Shown: positions 22,117-33,679 of the stretch, piece by piece
Layout of the letters: every line of letters begins with the position of its first letter
Numbering within the stretch: the first letter of the stretch is position 1
NCBI RefSeq assembly: GCF_013426975.1
Contig: NZ_JACCPY010000009.1
Span: 57,018-121,017 of the forward strand
Length of the DNA stretch: 64,000 nt
DNA from: Sphaerotilus sulfidivorans
GTDB taxonomy: Bacteria > Pseudomonadota > Gammaproteobacteria > Burkholderiales > Burkholderiaceae_C
Direction of reading: 5' to 3'
Notes under the pieces: model-generated
The model's input: only the letters and a program-made list of their open reading frames with translations
What the model was told of the DNA's origin: nothing
Database searches by the model: none
Translations under genes and position numbers: made by a program

Positions 22117-25100
22117 TCAGCCGACCCAGCGGCGCGCGTTGCCGAACATGCGCGCCCACGGGCTGCGCGCCGACACGTCGCCCGAGGTCCAGCTCAGCTG
22201 CACGTTGCGGAAGACCCGCTCCGGGTGCGGCATCAGCACGGTGAAGCGGCCGTCGGCGGTGGTGACCGAGGTCAGGCCGTCCGGGCTGCCGTTCGGGTTG
22301 GCCGGATAGGCTTCGGTCGGACGGCCGGCCGAATCGACGAAGCGCATCGCACGATGCACCTTGGCGGCATCGCCACGCTGCGAGAAGTCCGCGAAGCCTT
22401 CGCCGTGGGCGACGGCGATCGGCAGGCGGCTGCCGGCCATGCCCTGGAAGAAGATCGACGGGCTCTCGAGGATCTCGACCTGCGACAGGCGGGCCTCGAA
22501 CTGCTCGCTCTTGTTGCGGGTGAACTTCGGCCAGTCCTGCGCGCCCGGAATGATCGGGCTGAGCGCGGCCATCATCTGGCAGCCGTTGCACACGCCCAGC
22601 GCGAAGGTGTCCTGGCGCTGGAAGAAGACCGAGAACTGCTCCGCCAGCAGCGGGTTGAACAGCACCGAGCGCGCCCAGCCCTCGCCGGCGCCGAGCGTGT
22701 CGCCATACGAGAAGCCGCCGCAGGCGACCAGACCGTGGAACTGCTCGAGGCGCGCGCGGCCTGCCTGCAGGTCGCTCATGTGCACGTCGAAGGTGTCGAA
22801 GCCGGCCTGCGCCATCGCGTAGCTCATCTCGACATGCGAGTTGACGCCCTGCTCGCGCAGGATCGCCACCTTCGGACGAGCCTTCGCGATGAAGGGCGCG
22901 GCGACATCCTCGCTGGCGTCGAAGCTCAGCGCGACATGCAGGCCGGTGTCGTCCGGCGCGCCCGCCGCGGCGTGCTCGCTGTCGGCGCAGGCCGGGTTGT
23001 CGCGCTGCGCGTTGATGCGCCAGCTCACCTCGTCCCAGGCCTGGTGCAGCTGCTGCAGCGGCGCGCTGAACACCGTCTTGGCGTCGCGCCAGACCTCGAC
23101 CGCGCTGCGGTTGTTGGTCTTGCCGACGACATGGCTGTGGCGGCTCAGGCCGTGCGCGCGCAGCGTGCGGATCACCTCGTCGCGGTCGGTCGTGGCGACC
23201 TGCAGCACGACGCCGAGTTCCTCGTTGAACAGGGCCTTGAGCGTCAGCTCGTTGCGGCGCTCGCTGACCTGGGCGGCCCAGTTCTTCGAGTCGCCCATGT
23301 CGGCGCGGCTGTCGCTGATGCCGTCGCCCTCGGTGACCAGCAGGTCGACGTTCAGGCTCACGCCGACATGGCCGGCGAAGGCCATCTCGCAGGCCGCCGC
23401 CCACAGGCCGCCGTCGCTGCGGTCGTGGTAGGCCAGCAGCTTGCCGGCCGCGCGCAGCTCGTTGACCACCGCGACCAGCGCCTTGAGCTGGGCCGGATCG
23501 TCCACGTCCGGCACGGTGTCGCCGAACTGGCCGAGCACCTGCGCCAGCATCGAGCCGCCCATGCGGTTCTTGCCCTGGCCGAGGTCGATCAGGATCAGCG
23601 TGGTGTCCAGGCCCGCCGGGGTGTCGGTCCTGAGTTGCGGCGTGAGCGTGCCGCGCACGTCGTCGAGCGTGACGAAGGCGGTGACGACCAGCGAGACCGG
23701 CGCGACCACCTGCTTCGTCTCACCCTTGTCGCTCCACTTGGTGCGCATCGACAGCGAATCCTTGCCGACCGGGATGCCGATGCCCAGCGCCGGGCACAGC
23801 TCCATGCCGACCGCCTTGACGGTGTCATAGAGCGCGGCGTCTTCGCCGGCCTCGCCGCAGGCGGCCATCCAGTTGGCCGATAGCTTCACGCGCGACAGCT
23901 CGATCGGCGCGGCCAGCAGGTTGGTGATGGCTTCGGCGACGGCCATGCGGCCGGAGGCCGGCGCATCCAGCGAGGCCAGCGGGGTGCGCTCGCCCATCGA
24001 CATCGCCTCGCCACGGAAGCCGGCGTAGTCGGCCAGCGTGACCGCGCAGTCGGCCACCGGCACCTGCCACGGGCCGACCATCTGGTCGCGGTGGCTCATG
24101 CCACCCACGGTGCGGTCGCCGATGGTGATCAGGAAGCGCTTGGAGGCCACCGTCGGGTGACGCAGCACGCTCAGCGCCACCTCGTCGAGGTTCACGCCGG
24201 TGAGGTTCAGCGGCTGCTCGGTGCGCGCGACGCGGGTGACGTCACGGTGCATCTTGGGCGGCTTGCCCAGCAGCACGTCCATCGGCATGTCGATCGGGCG
24301 CTCGCCGCCGGGGCCGTCCTCGAGGATCAGCTCGCGGTCGTCGGTGGCGATGCCCACCACCGCGTAGGGCGCGCGCTCGCGGCGGCACATCTCGTCGAAC
24401 AGCGGCAGCAGGTCCGGATTGACCGCCAGGACATAGCGCTCCTGGCTCTCGTTGCACCAGATCTCCTTCGGCGCCAGGCCGGTCTCCTCCAGCGGCACCT
24501 TGCGGATGTCGAAGGTCGCGCCCTTGCCGGCGCCGTCGACCAGCTCGGGAAAGGCGTTGGAAATGCCACCGGCGCCCACGTCATGGATGGCCATGATCGG
24601 GTTGGTCGCGCCCAGCGCCCAGCAGTGGTTGATCACCTCCTGCGCGCGGCGCTGGATCTCGGGGTTGCCGCGCTGCACCGAATCGAAGTCGAGCGCGGCG
24701 GTGTTGGTGCCCGCCGCCATCGACGAGGCGGCGCCGCCGCCCATGCCGATGCGCATGCCCGGGCCGCCGAGCTGCACCAGCAGCGTGCCGGCGCCGAAGG
24801 GCAGCTTGTCGGTCTGGCCGGCGCTGATCGTGCCCAGGCCGCCGGCGATCATGATCGGCTTGTGGTAGCCGCGGCGCACGCCAGCCACCGTCTGCTCGAA
24901 GACGCGGAAGTAGCCGGCCAGGTTCGGGCGGCCGAACTCGTTGTTGAACGCCGCGCCGCCCAGCGGGCCCTCGGTCATGATCTGCAGGGGACTCGCGATG
25001 TGCTCGGGCTTGCCGACGGCATCGTTCTCCCACGGCTCGTTCGTGCCGGGCAGGTTCAGGTTCGAGACATGGAAGCCGGTGAGGCCGGCCTTGGGCTTGG

Positions 25101-26133
25101 AGCCGCGGCCGGTCGCGCCCTCGTCGCGGATCTCGCCGCCGGCGCCGGTGGAGGCGCCCGGGAACGGCGAGATGGCGGTCGGGTGGTTGTGCGTCTCGAC
25201 CTTCATCAGCACATGCGCGGTCTCGGCGCGCGCTCCGTACTGCGGCGCGTTGGTGTAGCCCTGCGGCAGCCAGCGTTCGACCGGGCCGCCTTCCATCACC
25301 GCGGCGTTGTCGCTGTAGGCGATGACGGTCGACTGCGGAGCGAGCTTTTCCGTGTTGCGGATCATGCCGAACATCGACAGCGGCTGGCGCTCGCCGTCGA
25401 TGGTGAAGTCGGCGTTGAAGATCTTGTGGCGGCAGTGCTCGGAGTTGGCCTGCGCGAACATCATCAGCTCGACGTCGCTGGGGTTGCGCTTCAGCTCGGT
25501 GAAGGCCTTCACCAGGTAGTCGATCTCGTCGTCCGACAGCGCCAGGCCGAAGTCCTTGTTGGCGACTTCCAGCGCCGCGCGGCCCTGGCCGATCACGTCG
25601 ACATGGGCCAGCGGCTCGGCCGGCCGGGCGTCGAACAGGTGGCGGCCGGCCTCGCGGTCGAAGGCGACCGACTCGGTCATGCGGTCATGCAGCAGCATCG
25701 CGCAGGCCTCGATCTCCTCGCGCGAGAGCGGCCTGGCGCCGCCCTTGAGCGCGTCGATCAGGCCGGACTTGAGCTGCAGGCGGAACTCGGTGACGCGCTC
25801 GACGCGGTGGATGTCCAGGCCGCAGTTGTGGGCGATGTCGGTGGCCTTGGAGGCCCACGGCGACACGGTGCCCAGGCGCGGCATCACCACCACCAGTTCG
25901 CCCTCGGCCGAGGTCTCGGCGGCGTCGCCATAGGTCAGCAGCGCGGCGAGCTTGTCGGTGGCGGCCGCGTCGAGCGCGGTGTCGCTCCAGACCCAGTGCA
26001 CATGGCGGGCCGACACGCCGACGATGCGGGCGCTGACGGCCTGCAGGCGCGGCAGCAGCGCCTGGGCGCGGAAGGCGGAAAGGGCGTTGCCGCCCTCGAA
26101 ATGCTGGAGGTGCTTGGGGGAGGAGGAAGACAC
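22117..26133 (-). CDS. purL: Phosphoribosylformylglycinamidine synthase PurL (large type)
   Basis: A 1338-residue single-chain FGAM synthase, the fourth step of purine synthesis, using glutamine and ATP. The N-terminal PurS-like part comes first. The two PurM-like halves follow, with [18 protein letters not shown] and [20 protein letters not shown] marking the ATP site. The C-terminal glutamine amidotransferase has nucleophile Cys1182 in [10 protein letters not shown] and the His1303/Glu1305 pair in MPHPER. The length is normal for the gammaproteobacterial-type large enzyme. The start at 26133 fits homologues, and no partner purine gene is adjacent. A hairpin follows its stop. Identification is secure. 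Confidence 0.97.
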   Translation of the reverse strand: MSSSSPKHLQHFEGGNALSAFRAQALLPRLQAVSARIVGVSARHVHWVWSDTALDAAATDKLAALLTYGDAAETSAEGELVVVMPRLGTVSPWASKATDIAHNCGLDIHRVERVTEFRLQLKSGLIDALKGGARPLSREEIEACAMLLHDRMTESVAFDREAGRHLFDARPAEPLAHVDVIGQGRAALEVANKDFGLALSDDEIDYLVKAFTELKRNPSDVELMMFAQANSEHCRHKIFNADFTIDGERQPLSMFGMIRNTEKLAPQSTVIAYSDNAAVMEGGPVERWLPQGYTNAPQYGARAETAHVLMKVETHNHPTAISPFPGASTGAGGEIRDEGATGRGSKPKAGLTGFHVSNLNLPGTNEPWENDAVGKPEHIASPLQIMTEGPLGGAAFNNEFGRPNLAGYFRVFEQTVAGVRRGYHKPIMIAGGLGTISAGQTDKLPFGAGTLLVQLGGPGMRIGMGGGAASSMAAGTNTAALDFDSVQRGNPEIQRRAQEVINHCWALGATNPIMAIHDVGAGGISNAFPELVDGAGKGATFDIRKVPLEETGLAPKEIWCNESQERYVLAVNPDLLPLFDEMCRRERAPYAVVGIATDDRELILEDGPGGERPIDMPMDVLLGKPPKMHRDVTRVARTEQPLNLTGVNLDEVALSVLRHPTVASKRFLITIGDRTVGGMSHRDQMVGPWQVPVADCAVTLADYAGFRGEAMSMGERTPLASLDAPASGRMAVAEAITNLLAAPIELSRVKLSANWMAACGEAGEDAALYDTVKAVGMELCPALGIGIPVGKDSLSMRTKWSDKGETKQVVAPVSLVVTAFVTLDDVRGTLTPQLRTDTPAGLDTTLILIDLGQGKNRMGGSMLAQVLGQFGDTVPDVDDPAQLKALVAVVNELRAAGKLLAYHDRSDGGLWAAACEMAFAGHVGVSLNVDLLVTEGDGISDSRADMGDSKNWAAQVSERRNELTLKALFNEELGVVLQVATTDRDEVIRTLRAHGLSRHSHVVGKTNNRSAVEVWRDAKTVFSAPLQQLHQAWDEVSWRINAQRDNPACADSEHAAAGAPDDTGLHVALSFDASEDVAAPFIAKARPKVAILREQGVNSHVEMSYAMAQAGFDTFDVHMSDLQAGRARLEQFHGLVACGGFSYGDTLGAGEGWARSVLFNPLLAEQFSVFFQRQDTFALGVCNGCQMMAALSPIIPGAQDWPKFTRNKSEQFEARLSQVEILESPSIFFQGMAGSRLPIAVAHGEGFADFSQRGDAAKVHRAMRFVDSAGRPTEAYPANPNGSPDGLTSVTTADGRFTVLMPHPERVFRNVQLSWTSGDVSARSPWARMFGNARRWVG

Positions 26134-26241
26134 GCGTGTGAGTCCCGAAGGGCTGTTGATGCGGTGGGGTCGGCGGGCTGCGCGATGCCGCGGCCAGCGC
26201 GGGCCCGGCCGGCGGCCGGACCGTGAGACAAGTCCGGGATT

Positions 26242-27396
26242 CTAGTGGAGTGCGTCGCCCAGTGCGGCCGCGACCTGTTCGCCGATCGCCAGCGAGGCGG
26301 TCAGCCCGGGCGACTCGATGCCCAGCAGCTCGACCAGCCCGGGCAGGCCATGCACCGCCTCGGTGTCGATGCGGAAGTCGGCCGACGGCGCCTGCGGCCC
26401 CGAGATCTTCGGCCGCACGCCGGCGTGGCCGGGCTGCAGCGCGCCCTCGGGCAGGCCCGGCCAGTAGCGCCGGATCGCCTCGGCCATGCCGGCCTGGCGG
26501 CGCGCATCGACCCGGTAGTCGATCTGCGCCTCGGATGGGATGTCCAGCCACTCGACATCCGGGCCGAAGCGCATCTGCCCGCCCAGGTCCAGCGTGACAT
26601 GCACGCCCAGGCCGGCGGCCTCCGGCACCGGGTAGATCAGCCGCGAGAACGGCGCGCGGCCCGCGAAGGTGAAATAGCTGCCCTTGCAGAAATGCGCCTC
26701 GGGCGGCCGCGGCGCGCCCGGCGGACGCCCCTGCAGGCGCGCGGCCAGATCGGGCGCCGCCAGCCCGGCGGCATTGACCAGCCGGCGCACCTGCAGCGTC
26801 TCGCCGCCCTCGCCCGCCATCTCGCCGCAGATCGTCACCCGGTAGCCGCCGCGGCCGGCGTCGATCGCCTCGATGGCCTGCACCGGCGACTTCAGCGCCA
26901 GCACCGCGCCGGCAGCCTCGGCATCGGCCAGCAGCGCCAGCATCAGGCCGTGGCTGTCGACGATGCCGGTCGAGGGCGACCACAGCGCGGCCACGCAGGC
27001 CAGCGCGGGCTCCATCTCGCGCGCCTGCTCGGCGCTCAGGCGCTGCAGATCGTGCACGCCGTTGGCCTGCGCCTGGGCCTGCAGCGCGTCGAGCCGGCCG
27101 AGCTGCGCCTCGGACGTGGCGACGATCAGCTTGCCGCAGCGCCGGTGCGCGATGCCGCGCCCAGCGCAGAAGGCATACAGAAGATCGCGCCCGCGCACGC
27201 ACAGCCGCGCCTTGAGCGAACCGGTCGGGTAATAGAGGCCGGCGTGGATCACCTCGCTGCTGCGTGCGCTGGTGACGGTGCCGAAGGCCTCGCGCGCCTC
27301 GGCGATCACCACCTCGCAGCCGGCCTGCGCCAGCGCGCGCGCCGCGGCCAGCCCCACCACGCCCGCGCCGACCACCAGGGTATCGATGTTGTCCAT
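26242..27396 (-). CDS. FAD-dependent oxidoreductase, LhgO/DAO family
   Basis: A 384-residue flavoprotein with an N-terminal Rossmann motif [19 protein letters not shown] (residues 8-26) and an Arg/Ser-rich second segment [20 protein letters not shown], which is characteristic of the L-2-hydroxyglutarate oxidase-like branch. A C-terminal FAD-contact region ([21 protein letters not shown]) is also present. E. coli LhgO oxidises L-2-hydroxyglutarate to 2-oxoglutarate and passes electrons to quinone. The substrate here is not proven and could be another 2-hydroxy acid. It is divergent from map, with only 20 bases between start codons, so the promoters must overlap the opposite coding regions. Confidence 0.83.
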   Translation of the reverse strand: MDNIDTLVVGAGVVGLAAARALAQAGCEVVIAEAREAFGTVTSARSSEVIHAGLYYPTGSLKARLCVRGRDLLYAFCAGRGIAHRRCGKLIVATSEAQLGRLDALQAQAQANGVHDLQRLSAEQAREMEPALACVAALWSPSTGIVDSHGLMLALLADAEAAGAVLALKSPVQAIEAIDAGRGGYRVTICGEMAGEGGETLQVRRLVNAAGLAAPDLAARLQGRPPGAPRPPEAHFCKGSYFTFAGRAPFSRLIYPVPEAAGLGVHVTLDLGGQMRFGPDVEWLDIPSEAQIDYRVDARRQAGMAEAIRRYWPGLPEGALQPGHAGVRPKISGPQAPSADFRIDTEAVHGLPGLVELLGIESPGLTASLAIGEQVAAALGDALH

Positions 27397-27416
27397 GGAT
27401 GCGATAATCGCCCACC

Positions 27417-28229
27417 ATGTCGATCACGATCAAGACCGCCGCAGACATCGAGGCGATGCGCACGGCCTGCCGCCTCGCCTCCGAAGTCCTGGACCTTCTC
27501 GGCCCGCACGTCCGCCCGGGCGTGACCACCAACGAGCTCGACCGCATCGCTCACGACCACATCGTGAACGTGCAGAAAGCCATTCCTGCGCCGCTGAACT
27601 ACCAGCCGCCGGGCTACAAGCCGTATCCGAAGTCGATCTGCACCTCGGTCAACCAGGTGATCTGCCACGGCATCCCGAACGACAAGCCGCTGAAGAACGG
27701 CGACATCGTCAACCTGGACATCACCGTCATCAAGGACGGCTGGCACGGCGACACCAGCCGCATGTTCGTGGTCGGCGAAGGCTCGATCGCCGCCAAGCGC
27801 CTGTGCGCGCTCACCTATGACGCGATGTGGAAGGGCATCCTGAAGGTCAGGCCGGGCGCCCGGCTGGGCGACATCGGCAACGCCATCCAGACCTTCGTCG
27901 AGAACCAGGGCCTGTCGGTGGTGCGCGAGTTCTGCGGCCACGGCATCGGCCGCAAGTTCCACGAGGAACCGCAGATCCTGCACTACGGCCGCCCCGGCAC
28001 GCTCGACGAGCTCAAGCCCGGCATGATCTTCACCATCGAGCCGATGGTCAACGCCGGCCGGCGCGAGATCAAGGAAGGCGGCGACGGCTGGACCATCGTC
28101 ACCAAGGACCGCTCGCTGTCGGCGCAATGGGAGCACACCGTCGTCGTCACCGAGACCGGCTACGAGGTGCTGACGCTGTCGGACGGCAGCCCGCCGCTGC
28201 CCGACTTCGTCACCACCACCCGCTGCTGA
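27417..28229 (+). CDS. map: Methionine aminopeptidase type I (Map)
   Basis: A 270-residue dinuclear metallopeptidase that removes N-terminal methionine from nascent proteins. Metal ligands are visible as Asp in DIVNLDITV and [10 protein letters not shown], His in [14 protein letters not shown], and Glu in [16 protein letters not shown] and [11 protein letters not shown]. The length and motif order are typical of type Ia. The start at 27417 lies 20 bases from the divergent FAD oxidoreductase start. glnD follows 9 bases after its stop, so the two are probably co-transcribed, an arrangement also found in other proteobacteria (near rpsB/tsf), although those genes are absent here. Confidence 0.97.
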   Translation: MSITIKTAADIEAMRTACRLASEVLDLLGPHVRPGVTTNELDRIAHDHIVNVQKAIPAPLNYQPPGYKPYPKSICTSVNQVICHGIPNDKPLKNGDIVNLDITVIKDGWHGDTSRMFVVGEGSIAAKRLCALTYDAMWKGILKVRPGARLGDIGNAIQTFVENQGLSVVREFCGHGIGRKFHEEPQILHYGRPGTLDELKPGMIFTIEPMVNAGRREIKEGGDGWTIVTKDRSLSAQWEHTVVVTETGYEVLTLSDGSPPLPDFVTTTRC

Positions 28230-28238
28230 GGCGTGGGG

Positions 28239-30875
28239 ATGCGTCTGTCCGAACGTCGCAGCGACGTCTCCGACGTGCTGCCGGTGGCCGAGCTGCGCCG
28301 GCTGATGCGCGAAGGCAAGCAGACCCTGATCCGCCAGTTCCGCGACGGCCCGGCCACCGTGCCGGCGGCCTCGCAGCTGGTGCGCCAGATCAGCCAGCAT
28401 GTCGACGGCGTGATCACCCAGCTGTGGCAGCAGGGCGATCTGCCGCGCGGCGCGGCGCTGGTGGCCGTCGGCGGCTACGGCCGCGGCGAGCTCTATCCCT
28501 ACTCGGATGTGGACGTGCTGGTGCTGCTGCCCGACGACATGGCCGAGCCGCACGGCCAGGCGCTCGATCCCGATGCCACGCCCGACCCGCGCCGCGCCGG
28601 CATCGAGGCCTTCATCACCGCCTGCTGGGACATCGGCCTGGAGATCGGCTCGAGCGTGCGCACCGTCGACGAGTGCGTCGCCGAGGCGCAGGCCGACGTG
28701 ACGGTGCAGACCGCGATGCTGGAGGCGCGCTTTCTCTGCGGCACCCGCAAGCTCTTCGACCAGTTCCGGCGCTGGACGACCGATGTGCTCGACCCGGCCG
28801 CCTTCCTGCGCGCCAAGACGCTCGAGATGCAGCAGCGCCATGTGAAGTACGAGAACACCCCGTATTCGCTCGAGCCCAACTGCAAGGAAAGCCCGGGCGG
28901 CCTGCGCGACCTGCAGGTGGTGCGCTGGGTGGCACAGGGCGCCGGTCTGGGCCGCTCCTGGGCCGAGCTGGTGAAGAAGGGCCTGATCACCCGCTTCGAG
29001 GCCACGCAGCTGCAGCGCAACGAGGGCCTGCTGCGCCTGATCCGCGCGCGGCTGCACACCATCGCCGGCCGGCGCGAGGACCGTCTGGTCTTCGATCTGC
29101 AGACCGCGGTGGCCGAGAGCTTCGGCTACGCCTCCACCCCGGAGCGGCGCGCCAGCGAGGCGCTGATGCGGCGCTACTACTGGGCGGCCAAGGCGGTGGT
29201 GCAGCTCAACCAGATCCTGATGCTGGGCATCGAGGAGCATGTGTCGGGCTCGCGCGATGCGCCGATGCGGCCGATCGACGCCCGCTTCTTCGACCGCGGC
29301 GGCCTGATCGAGGTCGCCAGCGACGATCTCTACCAGCGCGACCCGCACGCCATCCTGCAGACCTTCCTGGTCTTCCAGCGCAGCCATGGCTGCAAGGGCC
29401 TGTCGGCGCGCACGCTGCGCGCGCTCTACAACGCCCGCGAGCTGATGGACGCGAAGTTCCGCGCCGATCCGGTCAACCGCGCCACCTTCATGGAGATCCT
29501 GCAGCAGCCGCAGGGCCAGACCCATGTCTTCCGGCTGATGAACGACACCTCGGTGCTCGGGCGCTACCTCTGGGTGTTCCGCAAGATCGTCGGCCAGATG
29601 CAGCACGACCTGTTCCACGTCTACACCGTGGACCAGCACATCATGATGGTGCTGCGCAATGTGCGCCGCTTCTTCATCGCCGAGCACACCCACGAGTACC
29701 CGTTCTGCTCGCAGCTGGCCGCGCACTGGGACAAGCCCTGGCTGCTGTATGTGGCCGCGCTCTTCCATGACGTGGCCAAGGGCCGCGGCGGCGACCACTC
29801 CGACCTCGGCGCGGTCGAGGTGCGGCGCTTCTGCCGCGACCACCGCATCGCCCGGGACGACGCCCGGCTGATCGAGTTCCTGGTCAAGGAGCATCTGACG
29901 ATGTCGCGGGTCGCGCAGAAGGAGGATCTGTCGGACCCGGACGTGATCGACGCCTTCGCCAGCCATGTCAAGGATCCGCGTCGTCTCACGGCGCTCTACC
30001 TGCTGACGGTGGCCGACATCCGCGGCACCAGCCCGAAGGTCTGGAACGCCTGGAAGGGCAAGCTGCTCGAGGACCTGTTCCGCGCCACGCTGCGCGCGCT
30101 GGGCGGCGCCAAGCCGCAGATGGACGCCGAGATCGAGCTGCGCAAGCAGGAATCCCGCCAGCTGCTGGCGCTGCACTCGATGCTGCCCGGCGCCGAGGAG
30201 GCGCTGTGGAAGACGCTCGACCTCAACTACTTCGCCCGCCACGACAGCAACGAGATCGCCTGGCACGCGCGGGCGCTGAACCGCCGCGCCGACACGCCGC
30301 AGCCGCTGGTCAGCGCACGGCTCTCGCCGGTCGGCGAAGGGCTGCAGGTGCTGGTCTACGCCCCCGACCGCCAGGACCTGTTCGCGCGCATCTGCGGCTA
30401 CTTCGACGCGGCGCAGTTCAGCATTCTCGACGCCCGGGTGCACACCACCCGCGCCGGCTACGCGCTCGACACCTTCCAGGTCATCACGCCCTTCTTCGAT
30501 CAGGCCTACCGCGACCTGATCGCGCTGGTCGAGCACCAGCTGATGGCCACCCTGACCGAGGAAGGCCCGCTGCCCGAGCCCAGCCGGGGCCGGCTGTCGC
30601 GCCGGGTCAAGTCCTTCCCGATCTCGCCTCGGGTGCAGCTGCGCCCGGACGAACGGGCGCAGCGCTGGGTGCTGTCGGTCTCGGCCAGCGACCGCTCCGG
30701 CCTGCTCTACAGCATCGCCCGGGTGCTGGCGCGCCACCAGATCAACCTGCAGCTGGCCAAGATCAGCACGCTGGGCGAGCGGGTCGAGGACACCTTCCTG
30801 GTCGACGGCGCGGTGCTGCAGCACAACCGCAGCCAGATCGAGTTCGAGACGGAGCTGCTCGACGCGCTGGGCTGA
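28239..30875 (+). CDS. glnD: PII uridylyltransferase / uridylyl-removing enzyme GlnD
   Basis: An 878-residue nitrogen sensor that adds UMP to PII proteins when glutamine is low and removes it when glutamine is high. The nucleotidyltransferase domain carries [20 protein letters not shown] (about residues 76-95). The HD hydrolase domain shows [16 protein letters not shown] (about 510-525). Two ACT domains at the C-terminus, around 690-770 and 800-878, bind glutamine. ATG at 28239 is chosen because GAGG lies 7 bases before it. GTG at 28233 would add two residues. It directly follows map. PII and glnE are not in the window. Confidence 0.96.
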   Translation: MRLSERRSDVSDVLPVAELRRLMREGKQTLIRQFRDGPATVPAASQLVRQISQHVDGVITQLWQQGDLPRGAALVAVGGYGRGELYPYSDVDVLVLLPDDMAEPHGQALDPDATPDPRRAGIEAFITACWDIGLEIGSSVRTVDECVAEAQADVTVQTAMLEARFLCGTRKLFDQFRRWTTDVLDPAAFLRAKTLEMQQRHVKYENTPYSLEPNCKESPGGLRDLQVVRWVAQGAGLGRSWAELVKKGLITRFEATQLQRNEGLLRLIRARLHTIAGRREDRLVFDLQTAVAESFGYASTPERRASEALMRRYYWAAKAVVQLNQILMLGIEEHVSGSRDAPMRPIDARFFDRGGLIEVASDDLYQRDPHAILQTFLVFQRSHGCKGLSARTLRALYNARELMDAKFRADPVNRATFMEILQQPQGQTHVFRLMNDTSVLGRYLWVFRKIVGQMQHDLFHVYTVDQHIMMVLRNVRRFFIAEHTHEYPFCSQLAAHWDKPWLLYVAALFHDVAKGRGGDHSDLGAVEVRRFCRDHRIARDDARLIEFLVKEHLTMSRVAQKEDLSDPDVIDAFASHVKDPRRLTALYLLTVADIRGTSPKVWNAWKGKLLEDLFRATLRALGGAKPQMDAEIELRKQESRQLLALHSMLPGAEEALWKTLDLNYFARHDSNEIAWHARALNRRADTPQPLVSARLSPVGEGLQVLVYAPDRQDLFARICGYFDAAQFSILDARVHTTRAGYALDTFQVITPFFDQAYRDLIALVEHQLMATLTEEGPLPEPSRGRLSRRVKSFPISPRVQLRPDERAQRWVLSVSASDRSGLLYSIARVLARHQINLQLAKISTLGERVEDTFLVDGAVLQHNRSQIEFETELLDALG

Positions 30876-30939
30876 GCCCTGGCCCTTCGATGCCAAGATA
30901 GCGCATCGGTCTTTCCACTGCCCTTTGGAGGTGCTCGCC

Positions 30940-31194
30940 ATGTACCAGGCCATCGAAGCCATCTGCCGTGCGGGCCAGATCATTCCGCTGGAGCCGGTGC
31001 AGTTCCAGGAGGATGAGCATCTGGTCATCGTCCGCCTGCCGCTCGCTGCGGCGGTCAGTCTGCGCCCCGCCTCGACGGCCCCCGCACCGGCGACAGGCGA
31101 CTGGCAGCAGTTCGCCGGGATGCTCAAGGACTCGCCGAACTGGAACGGCGATCCGCAGGCCGTGCAGGAGGCGATGCGCCGTGAGTGGGATTGA
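30940..31194 (+). CDS. Antitoxin of a PIN-domain toxin pair (DUF104/AF2212-like)
   Basis: An 84-residue protein. The N-terminus MYQAIEAICRAGQIIPLEPV resembles the beta-strand DNA-binding part of DUF104-type antitoxins, and the C-terminal SPNWNGDPQAVQEAMRREWD is the kind of toxin-wrapping tail found on antitoxins of PIN proteins. The start at 30940 has GGAGG at a 7-base distance. The stop overlaps the toxin start (GTG at 31181) by 14 bases, so the pair is translationally coupled. It lies directly after glnD. In such systems the antitoxin neutralises the toxin and represses the operon. No operator was located. Confidence 0.78.
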   Translation: MYQAIEAICRAGQIIPLEPVQFQEDEHLVIVRLPLAAAVSLRPASTAPAPATGDWQQFAGMLKDSPNWNGDPQAVQEAMRREWD

Positions 31195-31552
31195 TCATCT
31201 GCTCGATACCAATGTGGTCATCGGCCTGCTCAAGGGCGCGGAGCCGGCGCTCGCGCTGATGCAGCAGTCCGGGCTGATCATGGCCCGGACGGGGGTCAGC
31301 CAGATCACCCGGATGGAACTGCTCGGATTCCCGGCCCTGAGCGCGCATGAAGAACAGGCAGCCCGGGCGTTCCTGTCCTGCTGCGAAGTGGTTCGCCTCA
31401 GCGACGACATCGAGAGCGAGGCCATCCGGCTGCGCCGCCATGGCGGACTGAAATTGCCGGATGCCATCGTCGCTGCCACGGCCCGCGTCTGCGGCGCCCG
31501 GTTGCTGACGCAGGATCAGCGCCTGGCGCGGGTGATGCAGGATCTCCCCTGA
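31181..31552 (+). CDS. PIN-domain ribonuclease toxin (VapC-like)
   Basis: A 123-residue PIN-domain protein beginning VSGIDHLLDTNVVIGLLKGA from a GTG codon. The acidic metal-binding set is complete: Asp9 in LLDTN, Glu46 in RMELLGF, Asp94 in KLPDAIVAAT and Asp112 in LLTQDQRLA, so the nuclease should be active. Family members cut tRNA or rRNA and slow growth when not held by the antitoxin. The reading frame overlaps the antitoxin gene by 14 bases. It converges on the HtrA-like protease gene with 15 bases between stops. The RNA target cannot be deduced. Confidence 0.83.
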   Translation: MSGIDHLLDTNVVIGLLKGAEPALALMQQSGLIMARTGVSQITRMELLGFPALSAHEEQAARAFLSCCEVVRLSDDIESEAIRLRRHGGLKLPDAIVAATARVCGARLLTQDQRLARVMQDLP

Positions 31553-31567
31553 GGGAACGCCAGCAGC

Positions 31568-32680
31568 TCACCCCCGCAGATCGATCACCTTCACCCGCAC
31601 CCGGCGCTCCTTCTCGCCGCGGCGCACCGTCAGCTCGACGGTCGCGTCGATGCCGGCGCGCTCCAGCTCGCCGACGAAGGTCGACAGCGTCTGCACCGGG
31701 CGGCCGTTGACGCCGATGATCACGTCGCCCAGATCGCCGGTCTGCGGGTTGTAGGGCTGCAGGCCGGCCGAGGCCGCCGGTGTGCCCCGGCCCACCGCGC
31801 CCAGCACCACGCCCGAGATGCCGGCACGCGCCACCTGGTCGGGCGAGATCGGCGTGACGCCGATGCCCGGCAGCGGCGCCTGGCCGCGGTTGATCAGCGA
31901 GGGCACCACCCGGTTGACCAGATCGACCGGAATCGCGAAGCCGATGCCCGACGAGCTGCCGCTGGCCGAGCGGATCGCGGTGTTGACGCCGATCAGCCGA
32001 CCGGCGCTGTCGAGCAGCGGCCCGCCCGAGTTGCCGGGATTGATCGCCGCGTCGGTCTGGATCACGCCGGCGACCTCGCGGAAGTTGGCGGTCGGCAGCT
32101 CGCGGTCGAGCGCGCTCACCAGGCCCTTGGTCAGCGTGCGCTGCAGGCCGAAGGGGTTGCCGATGGCGTAGACGGTCTGGCCGATGCGCAGGTCGCGCGA
32201 CGAGCCCAGCGGCACCGGGCGCAGGGTCCTGGGCACGTTCTTGAGCCGCAGCACCGCCAGATCGTATTCCGGCGCGCCGCCGACCACCTCGGCCTCGATG
32301 GGCTTGCCGGCGTCGAGCTGCACGAACACCCGCCGCGCGCCCTTGACCACATGGAAATTGGTGACCACATGGCCCGAGGCATCCCAGACAAAGCCCGAGC
32401 CGGCGCCCTGGCTGACCTCCGCGCCGCCGAAGACGCCGCGCTGCACCGTCTCGGTGGTGATGTAGGCCACCGAGGGCGAGGACTGCTCGAACAGGCTCAC
32501 CACCGCCTGCTCCTCGCTCAGCAGCGCACCGCGCGGCGCGACCGCACGCGGCGCGGCCTGGGCGCTCTCCCGGGCGCAGACCGCCGTCGGCGCCAGCAGC
32601 GAGGCCGACAGCAGCAGCGCCGCCAGACCGGGCGCCGCAGTGGCGATGAGCGGGAAAGGGGCAGACCGGAACGTCTTCAT
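31568..32680 (-). CDS. HtrA/DegP-like trypsin-fold serine protease with one PDZ domain
   Basis: A 370-residue exported protease. The signal peptide ends near residue 36 (PTAVCARES). The catalytic triad is His110 in TNFHVVKG, Asp140 in EYDLAVLRL and Ser218 in NPGNSGGPLL. A single PDZ domain occupies about residues 275-365 (DVIIGVNGRPVQTLSTFVGE), as in DegS-like proteins, though no membrane anchor is kept if the signal is cleaved. The probable role is degradation or sensing of misfolded envelope proteins. It is divergent from rarD, with 123 bases between starts, and convergent with the PIN toxin. Confidence 0.9.
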   Translation of the reverse strand: MKTFRSAPFPLIATAAPGLAALLLSASLLAPTAVCARESAQAAPRAVAPRGALLSEEQAVVSLFEQSSPSVAYITTETVQRGVFGGAEVSQGAGSGFVWDASGHVVTNFHVVKGARRVFVQLDAGKPIEAEVVGGAPEYDLAVLRLKNVPRTLRPVPLGSSRDLRIGQTVYAIGNPFGLQRTLTKGLVSALDRELPTANFREVAGVIQTDAAINPGNSGGPLLDSAGRLIGVNTAIRSASGSSSGIGFAIPVDLVNRVVPSLINRGQAPLPGIGVTPISPDQVARAGISGVVLGAVGRGTPAASAGLQPYNPQTGDLGDVIIGVNGRPVQTLSTFVGELERAGIDATVELTVRRGEKERRVRVKVIDLRG

Positions 32681-32803
32681 GATGGGCGGACAGTCGAAGG
32701 CAAGGGACGGATGAGGTCGATTCTGCCGGTTTCAAGCGGCCCGGACATGAAGCGGGCCGGCGGTTATCCTCGCGCTCATGCAAGTTCAAGAACACGGCGA
32801 CTG

Positions 32804-33679
32804 ATGCGCGCCGGCATCCTCCAGGCCGCTGCGGCCTATGTCATCTGGGGACTGTTTCCGCTGTATTTCCGGCTGCTTCAGGGCGTGGGCGCGCTGGAGG
32901 TGCTGGGGCACCGCATCGTCTGGTCGCTGCTGTTCCTGGTCGGGGTGCTGGGCATGCGGCGCCAGTGGAGCTGGCTGCGCCCGGCGCTGGCCGACCGGGC
33001 GGTCATGAAGCGCTTCATCGCCAGCGCGCTGCTGATCGCGGCCAACTGGTTCATCTACATCTGGGCGGTCTCGCAAGGCCGGGTGGTGGAGTCCAGCCTG
33101 GGCTACTTCATCTCGCCGCTGGTCAATGTGCTGACCGGCTGGCTGGTGCTGAAGGAGCGGCTGCGGCCGGCGCAGTGGCTGGCGGTGGCCATCGCCGCCG
33201 CGGGCGTGATCTGGCTGACCTGGACGCAGGGCGCGGCGCCCTGGATCGCGCTGGCGCTGGCGGCCACCTTCGCCAGCTACGGTCTGCTGCGCAAGACCGC
33301 CTCGCTGGGGGCGCTGGAAGGCCTGACGCTGGAGACGATCCTGCTGGGCCCGCTGGCCATCGCCGGCCTGCTGTGGGCGGTGGCACAAGGCCAGGACAGC
33401 CTGACGCAGGTGCCGCTGCACCAGCAGATGCTGCTGCTGGCGGCCGGGCCGCTGACCGCCATCCCGCTGCTGCTGTTCGCCGGCGGCGCACGGCGCATTC
33501 CGCTGAGCCTGCTGGGCATGCTGCAGTACATCGGCCCGACGCTGCAGCTCGCGCTGGGCGTGTGGGTCTTCGGCGAGCCCTTCGCCGGCGGCCGCGCCCA
33601 GGGCTTCATGATCATCTGGGCCGCCTGCCTGCTCTTCAGCGCCGAACTGCTCTGGCGCCACCGGGAGAACCTGCGATGA
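32804..33679 (+). CDS. rarD: RarD-type EamA-family transporter
   Basis: A 291-residue membrane protein with about ten hydrophobic segments arranged as two five-helix repeats, typical of the drug/metabolite transporter superfamily. The opening AYVIWGLFPLYFRLLQGVGA and the segments LEVLGHRIVWSLLFLVGVLG and LGYFISPLVNVLTGWLVLKE match the RarD subfamily. The substrate is unknown for the family; RarD was named from a chloramphenicol-related observation only. The ATG at 32804 gives the family N-terminus. It overlaps the next gene by 4 bases (ATGA at 33676-33679) and so is translationally coupled to the TAXI receptor gene. Confidence 0.9.
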   Translation: MRAGILQAAAAYVIWGLFPLYFRLLQGVGALEVLGHRIVWSLLFLVGVLGMRRQWSWLRPALADRAVMKRFIASALLIAANWFIYIWAVSQGRVVESSLGYFISPLVNVLTGWLVLKERLRPAQWLAVAIAAAGVIWLTWTQGAAPWIALALAATFASYGLLRKTASLGALEGLTLETILLGPLAIAGLLWAVAQGQDSLTQVPLHQQMLLLAAGPLTAIPLLLFAGGARRIPLSLLGMLQYIGPTLQLALGVWVFGEPFAGGRAQGFMIIWAACLLFSAELLWRHRENLR

